From positions 807,239-871,238 of the forward strand of contig PTFA01000315.1 in assembly GCA_003342895.1 (NCBI GenBank): a DNA stretch of 64,000 nt, written 5' to 3'. Source of the DNA: Casuarius casuarius. Its lineage: Eukaryota > Chordata > Aves > Casuariiformes > Casuariidae. Both the position numbers and the translations under genes were made by a program. Shown here piece by piece: positions 45,248 to 58,715 of the stretch. The notes beneath the pieces are model-generated. The model made no database searches. It had not been told where the DNA came from and worked only from the letters and a program-made list of their open reading frames with translations. The number at the start of each line of letters is the position of its first letter. Positions within the stretch are counted from its first letter, which is position 1.

Positions 45248-48200
45248 GTAAGCTGTTCTAATTGTTGCTGTTAACTACTTTACAGCAAAGGATTATGCAA
45301 ATATTTGTGTGGTTTTTTTCAGTTGAAGGATTTTTTCCCCTCTTTTTTAAGACTGGAATGAATGATTCAAGCCAGAATTATTTTGAAGTGTTTTTAACAA
45401 AGCCAAAAGGCTGAGTTTAGAGCCCCTTGCTGTGGGGGGGAGAAGAGCTGTTTGTGTCCATTTCCCCTATTCATGAGTATCCTTGGCATGAAGTCAGCCC
45501 TTGAGTATATGGTATATCCATGCTGTTGACCCAAAGCGCTCTCAGCCTAAGTTACTGTGTTTCAACAACCATGCTGCTGAGGGACAGAATAATGCCTATT
45601 GATATCACTGTTACCCATTGACCAACATCACCTTTTTCCTTTTCTTTGAGATGGATTTTGTTTTATGACACTGACAGATTTATGACATTTCCTTCTCTTT
45701 TCTTATGTCCCTCCCTTCTCCACATCTGATCACTCAATATTTACTTTCAAAACACCACTAAAGTTCAGTGAGGTTGCAGTCTCCATGCTTCTCCTGTCTA
45801 GTGTACAGAGAAAGCTTTGCCTGAGTAAAGGAAAGGCAGCAACTGTGAAGTTTCCACTGATTTATTGGAGAAAGGCAAAACCTGGGGACTTATGATACAG
45901 TGAATGAGTTTCTTGTGCAGGTGGTTATGATATACTTCTCTAAAACATTAATAAAGCTGAATTTTTTGCAAGTATGGGTAGGGAACTAGGATGCTCTGAA
46001 AAATTGTTTCATTTAGCTCAGTGTTGTTTGAAAGGAAGGCAAGCAAAGTGTTCAGCAGTTTTTTCTTGTTTTGATGTATATGGATAAACAAAAGCATGTG
46101 TTTAAGAAACAGTTTAAGGGCTGACAAAACATTTTCCCTTGGCTTGCTTATTTCAGTTGCAACCATGTGCTTTAGAGCAAGTACATGGTATTTCGTTAGA
46201 TTATAAATCCAAAAAGTTATTCAAGTACCCCTGAGAAGGTGTAAAAGTTTAATTCAGTTTAGGCTGAGTCAGTCAATTGATGCTGCTAGTTTTCCCAAAG
46301 ATTTTCTTCAATTTGGCACCAAGATGGCATTACTATGATACCATAACACCATATCCTTGTGAAAAATACTCCCATAATATCATTACTTCTCAAAAACATA
46401 TAGCTAGTTTTCATTTCCCTTCTGACCTCCATTGTGTCTCTTGATCAACCTAGCAATTTTTGGCAGATTTGGAGCAGTCAGAAATCTTCTTCCCCTCTAT
46501 TCCTTTATCATATACTCTCAAATAAATGAGTCACCTGCTCCTTCAGCAACTCGTTATTTTTAGTTCAGCCATTCTTCAGAAGGGATATGTGTAACAGCAT
46601 GCCAAATGGTGTTACTTTCATTCTGATAAACACATGTTAGTGTTACTGTGCATTCAAATCATACTGCAGCATTCCTAATACCACGGTGTTCACTTTTTAA
46701 AGTTGTTTCCATTCACGTTGTTGTGGGTTGTTCAGCGTTATTTTTCTTGATCTTAATTTTTTTTTTTAAATACTTAGAGTGAAAAAGATTTGGAGTGTCT
46801 GAGGGGAGAGAGTGCTCTTCAGCCTTTAGCCACAGACCAGGTCTCAGGCAGTATAGGTGGAAGGAAACTGCCTTTGATAGGCTGAGGCGTAAGAGACCAT
46901 ACTAAACAAAGAATTGACTTTTAGCAGGCATTTATAACCAGACTGTTGAATTACCAGACTAAATCTTTTCTTTTCTTTTCATGTTATCTTTTGTTAAAAA
47001 GCATTTTAAAAACAATTTCATTCAAGATTTTTAGAGGATAGAGATGGTGCTTGTTTTAGGAACCAAAAAAAGTTAATAGCTGCTCCCTCCCCTCTTGCAG
47101 TATTTGTCAACTTGCTTCAGAGATCCTTTGTTGTTGGCTTTGGTTTTTTTAAATCTCAGTATTGGAAATTGTATTTTAGTACAGGGACTTCTGTTGTTAA
47201 ACTCCTTAAGAAGTACTGTTGTCTCATAACCTAGGCTTGCTTTGAGGAGAGCGTTCCTGAATTATGCGAGTATCGAGAGGAACCAAGGTATTTCTGCAGT
47301 TTGATATTGTTCTGGGCACTCCTTGTTTTAGAACTTTTTTTGTGCGATAACTGTCATTTGTGTTTAAAAGCTAGATTGATCGTGACAAGGTTGTTCTGTG
47401 GCAAAACTGCTGAAAAGATTCCTTATGTAAGAGGAGAGAGAAGCTCAAACGGGACTTTCATCACTATGTACATGAAAGACAGGAGCTTGTCTAAAAATCC
47501 AGCTGAACCTCAGGCTTTTGCAGAAAGCACAAGACAGGGTACATAACAAGCATGTTCTTTTTTCAAAATTATTATGCAGTTCTCGAGTGTTCTTCAAGCA
47601 AAGGTGACTGTTAAGAAATGTTCAGACAAATTTTTTTGGCCTGTCTTTCATGTTATCTCTAGGGTGTCAAAAAATTCTTAAATTGTTCAGCGTTCATTTG
47701 TTCAGCAAAAAGTCAGAAACCATTACAGCTAGTGTTGTATTAAAACAGAAACTTTTTTCCTCGGAATGAAGGAAGAGTTTTTGCTTTAGGGTTACTGTAA
47801 TATTTTTAGGCTGTTTTTTAACTTTTTAAATAAGAACTGCCTCTTTTGAAAAATGTTACTTTGGTATATTTGAAAGAAAAAAATCAATTTCAGAATATAA
47901 TCATTTGGACTTCTAAAATCTCCCCTTCTGTTCTTTTTCCTACTCTCTCTCCCAGTCGCAACCCTTTTTCTAGCTGAAATTATTTGCAGAATTAACAAGT
48001 ATCAGTGGTTTCTTCAAACCTTCTGTTTTTCAGTAAACAGTATACGTTAAATGGAAAAAATACAAAATTTATTATTGCTTCTTCTGTCCTTTTTTCATAG
48101 ATGTTGATCCTCAGAACTTAATTAGCCTACCTTTGCAGTACTGTTGCAAAATAGTCCAGGTGGTCTGCAAATATTAATAATGTTTAAAGTAAAGTTCCTT

Positions 48201-50318
48201 AGATTTGGAATTACTGCTATGGCATCCTGTTGGATGACCAAGGACGACTTCAGTTACCACTGTTTTTTCCGGAAATCTGATATGGTAGGGGTAGGTTTAT
48301 ACTGTGTAGCTTTGTGACTTCATGCTGTTATCTCTGGACTCAATTTCGGACAAGTCGTGTGATTCTCCTTTCCTGGCTGGTTGGGCTGGAAGGCTGGGCG
48401 GCTGTGCGTTTTGGCATTCTTTCTAAAATAAAACAAAGGGTACGTAAGCCCATGGCATTCTTCCTTAGACTGCTTCACTACGTAGGCAAGAGTTTGTATT
48501 CTGAAAGGTTTTTTGCACTGGACAGTTGAGAACCGAGGGGGCAAAAAAAGATAGTAATTAAAAAAAAAAAAAAATCTGAGTTTGTCACTTACGAAAGGAC
48601 CTTATAGTCCTTATAGGGACCAAGTGGGAGGGGATGGATTCTTTCATTCTGACAACATCAACTCAAAATCTCTCCTGCATGTGTGCTGGGATACTTTTTT
48701 TTTTTTTTTTTTCCCCTTCTTTTTTAAATCTCTGCACCTTCTTGCCTGAAGGGACTCCCCTTCCACAGACTGGGGCAAAGCCAGACCCACTGGAAAAAAA
48801 ACACTTTTAACAGGATTCATTTCAACCAAAACATGGAATCGTCTTGTAGAGGTCGATATACTGGAAACAAATTTAAGATGCATAGGTAGAAATTCTTGTG
48901 TAGCTTTTGCTGCTTTTCAGCAGACTTGTATAGTATTTGGAATTCTGGAATGTAAAGGCAAAGCTGTGTTTATGTGCAAAGTCCTCTTCTTCCCCCCCTT
49001 TTTAAGAGCACTGAAATCTTTGGACTTGAAAAGGCGTATGGAGTTTTGGTGACTGTCACTTACTGTGGGTAAGGGAAGGCTGTAGCATTGTAAAGTTAAA
49101 TTATATGGAATATGCACTGACTTGCACACAGAAATCTTTAAGGCAGGATTTGTCGTTTTTGTTACCAAAATCCGATGTTGGCTGGTGACAGAAACTCCAA
49201 CTGATATAACTGATCAATATATAATTTTTTGCTTAAAACAAAACCATTTTTGTGTCTGAATAGTGATCTGAGTAAAATATATTATGATGGCTTTCAAGTA
49301 GGAGGGTGGAATTATGCTACACAATCTAGATTTTGAAAGTTCTGCTTGTAGATCTTTAAGCACAGAAGAATAGCAGTAAGATCTAGTCTTAATTGCAGGG
49401 TGTGTACCTGGTTGGGATTTTTTTTGCTGTCCCTTTCTTGATTCAAAAGGGAAGCATATTGCTAATCTGTAGATGCTGCTGGATCTTGTATTTAGGGGAT
49501 GTAGCGATTTCCTATGTACCAGTAAAAATCCGACCATGTGTTCAGTATTGCTGACCATGATCTGCTTATTTAAAGCACCATTTCTCCCCTTCTCTATTTA
49601 CACCAAGCTGCCACCATACCTCCCTTCTGCCTGCCACTGAGGATCTCTGCTTCCCCCTCCAAACACCTGGGCTGGTACCATCCCCGCTGTTTTTTTGGTT
49701 CCCGTTACTGCCTGTGGCAGCAGCAGTGGCAAGGAGCCAACCTGTACTGCATCCAGCTGAGCCAATGTCAGACTGGCTCTGCCACATGCCAAATTCCAGC
49801 TTTGTTGCATTTTATTACCTTGCACCACCTGTATTGCAGGCATCTTCGTGCCATTTGGAAGCGACTTCCAGTTTGATCCCTGCTTTTTAGAGGGACATTA
49901 AACTTTTGAAATTTTGCAAGTGGTAAAGTTTCTGCCATGTTTCTAATTATTCTTCTTTATGGGCAATTACCCCCTCCTCTTTTTTTAAAAACCTGTTTCT
50001 TGCATTATTTACAGGTTATATTAGATTATGCTGGTTTTAGTTCAGCACTAGGCTTTTAGCATCACTGAAAGTCAAGAAGTTAAATAATTTAAGATATTTT
50101 TATCCTGTAAACTATTTTCCAGTATTATTAAAATGGGCTCATTGCAGTGCCTTTTGGAATAATGTGAGTACAAACACTAATTGGCCTTGAGTTTAAGGTA
50201 TGATTGTGACATACAAATTTTTGCTGCTTTATTCCTGCTATTTTAAATAACCATAAAAACTGAGGACTCACATAGAAGAAAGGGGCTTATCTGCACCAAG
50301 ATTTGCTCTGTCATTCAG
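45248..50318. other. Unique noncoding DNA
   Basis: Nothing recognised. A patch at about 49590-49860 is richer in G+C, with CAG and CTG words, and yields two overlapping minus-strand open frames of 73 and 81 codons. This looks compositional rather than coding. Confidence 0.5.
48695..48712. repeat. T18 homopolymer
   Basis: Eighteen T, 120 bp after an A15 run at 48560-48574. The opposing A and T runs could pair, but no element boundary is seen. Confidence 0.9.
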
Positions 50319-50520
50319 AAGTGTCAACAGCTATGGAACCTACTTGATGCGATATATGATGAAGTCTTGGATGCCCTGGTGCATCAGTACTCCATTCTTC
50401 ATAATCTAACAGAGTAGCATGGATGACCTTATCCACGATTCAAGCAGTGAAACGGAGTGCCCCTCACAACCACTGAGGCTGCTCATCCAACCCGATAGCT
50501 CCGTGTCTCATCCTTTCTAG
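50319..50520 (+). other. Two abutting coding-like stretches in different frames
   Basis: After an acceptor-like TTGCTCTGTCATTCAG (ending 50318), 32 codons are open and include CQQLWNLLDAIYDEVLDALV, ending at TAG 50415-50417. One base later, in the +1 frame, ATG at 50419 opens 33 codons including MDDLIHDSSSETECPSQPL, ending at TAG 50518-50520. Both translations have balanced compositions unlike the surrounding DNA. Side-by-side coding-like blocks in shifted frames are what a frameshifted pseudogene leaves, but a last exon plus 3' UTR, or chance, also fit. I recognise no family. An AATTAAA word lies near 50706. Confidence 0.22.
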
Positions 50521-53152
50521 CTCGTGGAGTGCTGTAAATTGCAAGTGCAAAGGTGACATTCAGAGCTAGAAGCTGGGGCATTCAGTGAGCTGTGGCTTGA
50601 GCTTCCTTGCCATGGTATCCTGCAGTTTTCAGTTTAACTTTCTGTGTGTCCCTTTCACCCCTCTGCATTTTCTTCATTGTCACTGTTATTTGGTAACATC
50701 ATCTTAATTAAACTTGCATCTTCATACCATGTGAGATGATTTCTGCTGTCACTGTGCTTTTGGCATTGCTTATGAATTATACACTTGCCTTGGTGTTCCT
50801 AGTTTTCCGTCTTTCAGCTGTATTCTCTCAGAGCAGAGACCTGCTACTCTTTGCTCACATACTGACCAGTGCGATAGAGGACCTTTCTTTTTGGTGTCTG
50901 GGAGTGTTGTTATAACAAAGATGACTTAAGTACTATTCTGCATGGTGAATCAAGTTGTATTTTGAATATTTTTGTTCTGCATTCACTTTTCTTCTGCTTT
51001 GAGCCAAAGTAGAAAGAAGTGCCAGAGATGAAAAAGACCTGTAGCTTTGGGTGCTAGGAAATAGGCAATAGTTGGATATCGTGGGATGTTATAGGTAGAG
51101 GGAAAAGAGAGAGAGATTTGCCTGCAAATACTGAACTGCGGATAATTATGGAAGCATTGAGAAAGGAAGGCTGTAGTATCTACCTTTTACCCTCTCTTTA
51201 TTTTTCTTTTCACTGCCTTAAAAAAAAAGACCTCTATACTTATAAGCAATGTACACTTATTTCTGTGCTAAGTGTGACAGTCCTCTGCCATTCACAGTAA
51301 GACAAGTGTTGTTCACCATTTCATTCAGCACACTTGCTACAGATAATTTAGAGTAAGTTGAAAGCACTCAGGGAAGTGAGCTGGCAAAATCCAAATGGAG
51401 TAGTCAGATGTATTAAACAGGTGCCAGTAACTTCTTGCTGGAACTGGGTTTGTTTTCAGCCAGGAAACCTACATCTTTCTTAGAAAATAGGAATCAAAGC
51501 ATATGCTAGCTGACATGGAATTTTAATTTCCTGTTGGACACTCAATAATTGTGTGGCAGGAGCAAATGATGCCTGGACAGCACAAGTCCTAGTTTCAACA
51601 ATAAAGACATGTAGTTAATCAGCACTTCCCTGAGGATAATCCATCATCTGAGCTGTTTTGCTGAGATCTGCCCGTTGGATCTTGGATAGAGCTTGGCCTG
51701 TGGTGTGAAAAGAACCTAACATTGCTCCTGATGGTTTCAGGGAGAAAAAGCATACTTGGGACTTCACTAGAATTTTCCTTCTAGTTTATTTTTTCTTTGC
51801 TTGAGCACTAAATTCAGACAAATGAGTGCCTAAAATTATTTTACAGTCTCATATCAGGTACTAACGATCAGCTACTACAGACACTTTATGCTTGAATGCA
51901 GACTTTTCCTGAAGACAGTAGATAGTACTTACCTTCTACTTAACATGCGACAGTGGAAAATAACTCATACTTTGTTCAAAATAGATTAAAAACAAGATCA
52001 AAGAATGAAAAAACAGGATTGTGCCTTACAGTCTTTCAGTTGCATCCTGTGAGCAGCCTGGCTTGTACATTTTAAATGGATTGAACTTGGATTGAACTTG
52101 TTCTACACCTGTAGTGTTTACTTCTGGATAGTTCATAAAAGTATAGCAAGCTGACACGTTCCACTGTTAATTTTTGTGTCGTTAGCAGCAGCTGCTATAC
52201 AGGTTTTCAGACAGTGCTATTCACAGTTACAGAAGTTATTGTAGCTTGCATCAGCTGTGGTTTTATTTAACTCATTACATAAATCTGTTTTGTGATATTA
52301 GAGTGGTCAATATTCTCAGTACTTAAAAAGATTTTTATATGTATGGGAAGGAGAGAGGGAGAGAGCTTTCTCAATATTATGCTGATTTGAGAGGGCACTC
52401 TGTTTAAGAAAGCTTTGAATTTGGGAAGTTTTCTGTTCCCTGGCAAATCTTGCCTTTTTCCATCTTCAAGGTACTGTGGGTATAGCCTATTTTATTATGT
52501 CTTCCCATGAGGGACAGTAATACCTAAGATAGGTAGTGTAGCTCTAGTGTGTTTCTGGTCTTTATTCCTTAAGAACCTCGCTTCTGAAGGATGCGTATCC
52601 ACCCCAGAAATAATTGGTTATTTGGGGATAATAAATGATACAGAAATTCCTTTGAAATGTCTTTAATTCACATTCTGATCAAAATGCCAGACACATGAAA
52701 TATCTTAATTTGGTTTTAGTCTAAGCAGAAGGAGGACTATGAGACTGGCTTAGGTTTGTCAGATGGCCTTCATCACTAGTGCCAGCAGAGCGACTACTGT
52801 AACCTAAAACTTCATATCTTTATTAGGTTCTTGGAGAGAACTGTTTTACTATCTACCCTTCTCAGTAGATGGGTAAGGGAGAGTGAAGTTTGCCACTCAG
52901 TACTTGGAGGTGTAAACATGAATGCAAGTACAGCTAGAATTTGGGAGGAAATATTAAAATCACAAGTAATCATTTGGTTTCCAAGTGAACATATACTTAA
53001 AGGTCAGACTGGCAAATTAATCCATGACACTATTGCTGTACATATTTTTTTTGCTCACCCTTCTGATCAGGTGTGGTTCTGTTCCTGCTGTGTTTAAAAG
53101 CGTGAATCTATGAAACTGGAACTGGATGGTGATGGGTATTCCTCCCCCCGCC
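50521..53152. other. Unique noncoding DNA
   Basis: Contains a tandem ATTGAACTTGG pair near 52079-52099 and a GA-rich patch at 52349-52366. No gene or repeat family recognised. Confidence 0.5.
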
Positions 53153-53182
53153 NNNNNNNNNNNNNNNNNNNNNNNNNNNNNN
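53153..53182. other. Assembly gap (30 N)
   Basis: Thirty N, flanked on the left by CCTCCCCCCGCC and on the right by CGCCCCGGG. The flanks are far more G+C-rich than the surroundings, so a G+C-rich or quadruplex-forming repeat was probably not sequenced. The true length is unknown. Confidence 0.98.
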
Positions 53183-56100
53183 CGCCCCGGGTGATATTGA
53201 ACATTTGTGTCATAACTGCATAGTTTTTCACTTCAAAGTAAAATATAATTGAGGTAGGGAGAACGGATTTCTTAAAATTGTATAGGTCTTTTGTATGTCT
53301 TTCTGGGCCGCAGAAGAGTGAGTTGTGGAAAGTATTATAATTCTGTTAAGAAAAGCTTGTACTTTGCTATCTATTCTTTAGCCATGTAGCTCATATCTGA
53401 GCCAAACAAGGAACGTTCCTTTATTTGAACATTCAGCCTTTTATTGCTGTCAGTGCAAAACCCAGGAACTCACCAGTGTTGTTTGCATGTTGAGAAACTG
53501 TTTTAGGATTTTGTTGATGAAGCCACCTTCTTTGAAGTGTGGCTTCTTTAGATATTAAGGCACTGATGCATAAGGTCTGATGGATCCAGTTGCATGACTG
53601 TAGAAAATGTCCCTAGCTGTCTTCCTTGCGTGCTGTGGCAGGGACTGCAGAATGAGCTGCGTGCCTGTGATTCAGCTACACTAGCTGTCTGGTGCAGGAG
53701 CACAAACCGACCTCTGTTGATTTAAGCTAGTGTGTTGGACCAGTGGGGCTTAGCCCATTAGATTTCTCAACCTGCCAAAAAGAAAGTCTCACATGGCAAT
53801 TTTTGTGGCACTTACAATGGAAAAGCAGCCCAAAACAATGGCAGTCCTGAGGGCACAGAGAGTTATTAGCCTTTCTACAGCATGAATTCAGAAGTAGCAA
53901 TTGTTTTTGTCATTCTGCATCTGTTCGTAGTAGCGGTGGAGTCTGATTTGTTTTCTGAGGCCATTTCTGCATATTGCGTTTCCAAGTTTTTGAACTTTTG
54001 TTTAGTTAAGCTGAAATTTCACTGTCTTCGTGAAATCCATACCAAAAAAACTTGCTGCTTTAAAATTTGAACTTTCATTGGACTTTTACACTTTAACGGC
54101 TGTGGTTCTACATGCATCTTTTTTTGCCCTCCCTTGTAATCATCTGAAACCTGTTTCATGATATGTGAAATTGAAAAGGCTTCTTCCTAGATTTATAAAT
54201 GCAATCTGTTGCTGTTTCTGGTTTTCATTTCTAAATCACTTTGAAGAACTCTCTCCCTAAAGTTAACTTTCTTAATGGGGTTGAAGTGTTTTGTATTGTT
54301 TATATCCTCCTACCGTGTACATCAGTTGCGTTATTTGTACTCCTGTTGAGATAGCTGAAGAATTACGTTTCACATCTCTACAGATTTAGCATGCAAACGT
54401 GTAATGTTCTTGTTAATAATCCAAGCACTGTATTGTCATTCATTTTGTATTTATTTTACACTGCCTGTAATTCAGTTCCAGAATTGCAAAACATACAGAT
54501 TTTGTAGTGTCAGTTATCAGGCTGTTTGATTCTGGCTTTCTACAGACAGATAAACTATTGAAGTGGTTTGGGAGTTTTTTCCCTACTTGAATTACTTCCA
54601 TCCTGCAGTGAGTTGACGCTGCCTTTTTGTCCTCACCTTTAGCTGCAGAAGCACAGAAGTGGGAAGACTAGGGCTGCCTGCCTGAAGTGCGATCAGGGGC
54701 TTAAACACACATCACTTCCAGTGAATCCCTTTGTTTCCGTGGTTCTGTGACCTTATTTTCTGATCCATTAGGTATTAATTTCTTTTTGTAAAATTGGGAC
54801 GTTCTTACTTGCTCTTGGAATGGAAGTACAAAGACCAGCTCGCTTTATAAATGTTTGAAAAGCCTTATGAGCAAAGATGTGTTGCTTCATCTGAATGTAG
54901 TCTAGTGGTACCGCTGCGAATGATAGCCTATTTCATAACATTTTGGAGGGTTTTATGTAAACTTCTACTTTGACAACTCAAAAACTTGTTATATGATTAG
55001 CTGCTTCAGAATAAACAGGGACCTCTGAATTGGCTCCCTAGGTGTGTGTGCTGCTTATAGCATCTCCTTTTTGGGATTTTGAAGGGACTCTAGAATTCAA
55101 GATGGAGGGAAAATTCTGAACAAAGGAGCTTTCTGAATAAATGTAATTGAATCTTGCTAGATCTAAAATAAAATCCACTTTAGTAGGCCAGAACACTTAA
55201 ATTTTGGTCTATATCAAAACAAAAAAAATTTTTTGAATGAAATAAAATCAGGCCTGGGTAGCCAAGTAGGTCATGTTTCAGTGATATAACAGAGAAAACC
55301 AAGGACCAACTGTGAAACTTTGACTGTTTTTAACACTAGAGTTTTTTGGAGGGAGGGTATTTTTAAATGGTTACAGTCACTTTATGAAGATTCCAGCAAC
55401 TAAAATGCATTTTTAAGGAAATTTTGAAAATCAGAAATATGGAGATTCATATTTTTTGATTTCTTTTCTGACTTCCACTGATCTTGGGCTTTTGCTTGTG
55501 TAGCAGTAAGTAGAGATTCTCTGTTCCTTTTCTTTGTATCGCCTTATCTCCTTCCTTTTGAAGAAAGTCTTATTTTCCTGGGTGAGTTTAATCCTTTTGT
55601 CAGACTTACTGCCACAGCAGTAACTCTCATGGATGAGTTGGTCAATTTTCCATTAGGTGTTTACTCTGCCATACTGGCACATTAATATGCAAGGCTTTTT
55701 GGAGGTGTCCATGCTTGACTGCCCGCCTGCCTTTTGGTAGCAGCTCTGTCAGCGGTTCCGGGCTGAGACGGCAGCTGTATGCGGTGGGTGCTGGATGGTG
55801 ATGGATCAAGAATATTCTGTTACCTTTGAGTAAGAACACAGCCCAGTGCTTTGCAGCTTTATTAGGAAGGCAGTGAATATTTCGTGAACTATCATTCACG
55901 CTGTATTTTAACAGATTCCTGAAAAATCATGTTAATCTTCTAAAACTACCAGTTTTATGAGTCTTAGTTTTGTTCCTCCCATCCACCAAGTTTTGCAGAA
56001 CTAAAACTTGCATTTGCTTGAATATTCCTGTACTACTATGATTTTGTTTTAGTTTGATGTAGGTTTTTTGTGCATGCCTGTGCACTATGCAACTGTTTTA

Positions 56101-57815
56101 AAGTGTTTTCTTAAAGCACAGTGCACGTTTCCAGGTGTGTTGTTCCCAGCATCTGATTGCATGTATCTTTAAATATTCTCTTATTTTTAAATATGCATTC
56201 TGCCCTTTACTGCTAAATGGTTAGGGAGACATATGTTCTCTAGAACATCAGTCTTTGTGTCTTTAGTCTCCCATCTATAAAATGCGACTCTGATCTATAG
56301 AGTTGGCAAAATCACATGGTATTATGTGATTTAAAGGACATGTCAAATATTACAATAATGGCAGTTATATGGATGTTTAAAAAGAATGGATAGCTGAGCC
56401 AGGTGATTCCCTAGTGCCTGCAGTTGCCTTAGGGCTTGAACAAATAGCTGAGCTACTTCAGTTTAGTGAGTTTCTGTTCATCAGATAAGCTGTAATCTGT
56501 GCGCATGTGGCTTCATGTCATGTACAGATAAAATGTGCTATTTTAACCTTCAGCGGAAGTAGTAACTTGTGTTTCAACTCATTTGTATGTTTGACCAAAG
56601 ATATGTGTGTATACTCATAGAGATGACATTTTTGTTCAACAACTAGATTTACAAAAGGCAAATTTAGATATCCCTATTATTTTGGTTTGGGGAGTTACAG
56701 ATCTCTTTGCACTAAAAACATACCACATGGAACTGACTTTATACTCGGAGATATCACAAGATTGTACAGTTATATAGCTTGGACTGCACTAAAATCTAGC
56801 ACAGAATTTAGTGGTGGATATAATAGAGCATATGAGCTTTGTTCCTGGCTTTTACAGTGGTATTTTGTACTGAAATTTTGGTGCTACTTGGTAGATATCT
56901 TCAACAGCAGAAATCCTGCTAACTGTGACTTGCTGAAGGAAAGCTGCATGTTTCTCTGGCTAAAGTCTACTGAATAAAAAAAGTTCTCAAATTTAACTTC
57001 AAGAGGGGAAAAATGGCAATATCTGCTAGCAGCTTTCCTCTTGTCACATATGAAGTTATATTCAACCTGCATACTGAATTTCTGAGTCTGGAAAGAGTAT
57101 AGGTTTGAAACTAGGACGATACAGAAAAAGCAGAAGGAGATACCAAAGGGTGTTCTTTGTGTGGCAAAGAAAATCATTTTTACTTTGGGATGAAAAGTGC
57201 AGATAATGCATTGAAGTAGCAATTAAAATAACTTTGAATAGCGTATTTTAATGGCGTAATCACAAAACTGGCAAATCAATAGATGAAAATGTCACAAGTG
57301 AGGTTGTTCATCACACCAAGCAAAGCGAAGATTTGGTTTCATGTGAATGAATCTTTTCAGTGCTGGAGTCTATGGACACAATGCCAGAACGCAAACATCC
57401 AAAAAATTAATTGTATTTAACATAAGTCGTGGGTGGATTTGAAGATGATATGTGGATGAGAATTCAGGGTAATCAGAGTAGCTGCTCAGGCTCCATTAAA
57501 TTGGGAATGTCAATATATGCATTTGACGGGGGGAGAGTAGCATGTAAATTGGTGTAACAGTTGGATATGGGGTGCAGTTCTGTGTTGACAGTTCTGATCT
57601 CTTTTTATTTTTTACTCAGCGAACCCGAGGCCTGTTTTTTTAAAGCAGTATTTTCTCAAGTGTGTGAGAGGCTCATTTTTTTTCTGGGATTTTGCTGTGG
57701 TTTCTTCTTTCCAAATAAAGAATGTGCGGTAATGCCCATCTATGAAAAGATTCTCTGTGGCTACATGTTACAAGGATTTCATGAAAGTGTGTAATGAGCG
57801 CCAGTAGACTTTTGC
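53183..57815. other. Unique noncoding DNA
   Basis: Nothing recognised. A pyrimidine tract with GCAG ending at 54649 precedes a short open stretch (KHRSGKTRAACLKCDQGL) without a supportable donor; probably chance. Confidence 0.5.
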
Positions 57816-57831
57816 TCTGCATGCATGCAGA
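57816..57831. repeat. Perfect 16-bp palindrome
   Basis: TCTGCATGCATGCAGA equals its own reverse complement. It contains overlapping TGCATGCA words and starts 59 bp before the foldback element. No function is evident. Confidence 0.85.
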
Positions 57832-57874
57832 CTGCTGTTAGCCACTGAGAGCTATGCTCTTAAAGGAAGTCAAC

Positions 57875-57989
57875 ACTGGATTTTCAAATGCTTGGTACTC
57901 ACAGGGGCAGATTTTAAAGATGTCTGAATGTATATCAAGTGCAATTGACTTGCACTCTTCACCTGTTCAGATACTTTTGAAAATCCAGT
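57875..57989. mobile_element. Foldback (MITE-like) element, 115 bp
   Basis: The two ends form a perfect 14-bp inverted repeat: ACTGGATTTTCAAA at 57875-57888 and its reverse complement at 57976-57989. The inside continues to fold: a central hairpin AGTGCAA-TTGAC-TTGCACT lies near 57939-57957, and weaker pairing (CACAGG with CCTGTT, TCTGAA with TTCAGA) joins it to the ends. End-to-end imperfect palindromes of this size, with GAAAATCC and AAGTGCAA words, are typical of old non-autonomous DNA-transposon or foldback repeats in reptile and bird genomes. I cannot name the family or see a clear target-site duplication. The structure is certain; the mobile origin is inferred. Confidence 0.58.
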
Positions 57990-58715
57990 TTAAATGGGGT
58001 CATATCTGATGCATTATGAATCCATATGCTGAGTTTGAGGAACCATGGCAGGAAATTTTAAATTTAAAAAAATTAAAATTTGTGAAGGTGCAGTGAAACT
58101 GCCATGTTTTTGCCCCAGTGTTTACAAATCCAGCTGCTGTAGCAAAAGCCATAGAGCAGAGTTGATACCATAGATCCCTATAGAAAGAAGGGAAAAATAC
58201 ATACCTGGAATGGACATTTAAGCTATTCAATAGGAAATATTGCCATAAGGATCTGTTTCCAGTTCTATGCACCTCCCACCAAGGGAAGCTGGTTTCAGTT
58301 TTCAAGAGAAAAGCCTAAAACTTCCTTTCTTTGGAAATATAACAAGTGTTGGTGCCTACTTCTCTCATCTCCGTCTACATCCAGCAGGTCGACTATGGGA
58401 ACAGTCACTGAATCGGCTCTTAGCAGTCGTCTGAATTTTCTTAGAATGCTTCAGAGGATGAGCTAGAGTCACTTCCCTCTGCTGCTGGAGGTTCAGCACA
58501 GAGCAGGCGCCTGCCTGTAGAGCTAGGATTACTATGCACAGTGTTTCAGGATCATGGTTGTTGAAGTCTCATGTGTTTTTGTAAGGGACAAGGGAAGGCG
58601 GTCTGTCATCCCTACATATTGAAGATGCTTCAGTGATGCATTTTCTATGCAAAGCTGAACTGTGAATGCAAAATGTTAAACTCGCAGCATATTTCAACTA
58701 CATGGTAATTTATTA

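Noticed and set aside
46406..46450. CR1-tail-like phrase TTTCCCTTCTGACCTCCATT
   Set aside because: A short match in isolation; adjacent sequence does not follow any CR1 pattern.
49566..49843. Two overlapping minus-strand open frames in a G+C-richer patch
   Set aside because: Composition explains both; a GSAGCSTGW-type residue mix is typical of translated noncoding G+C-rich DNA.
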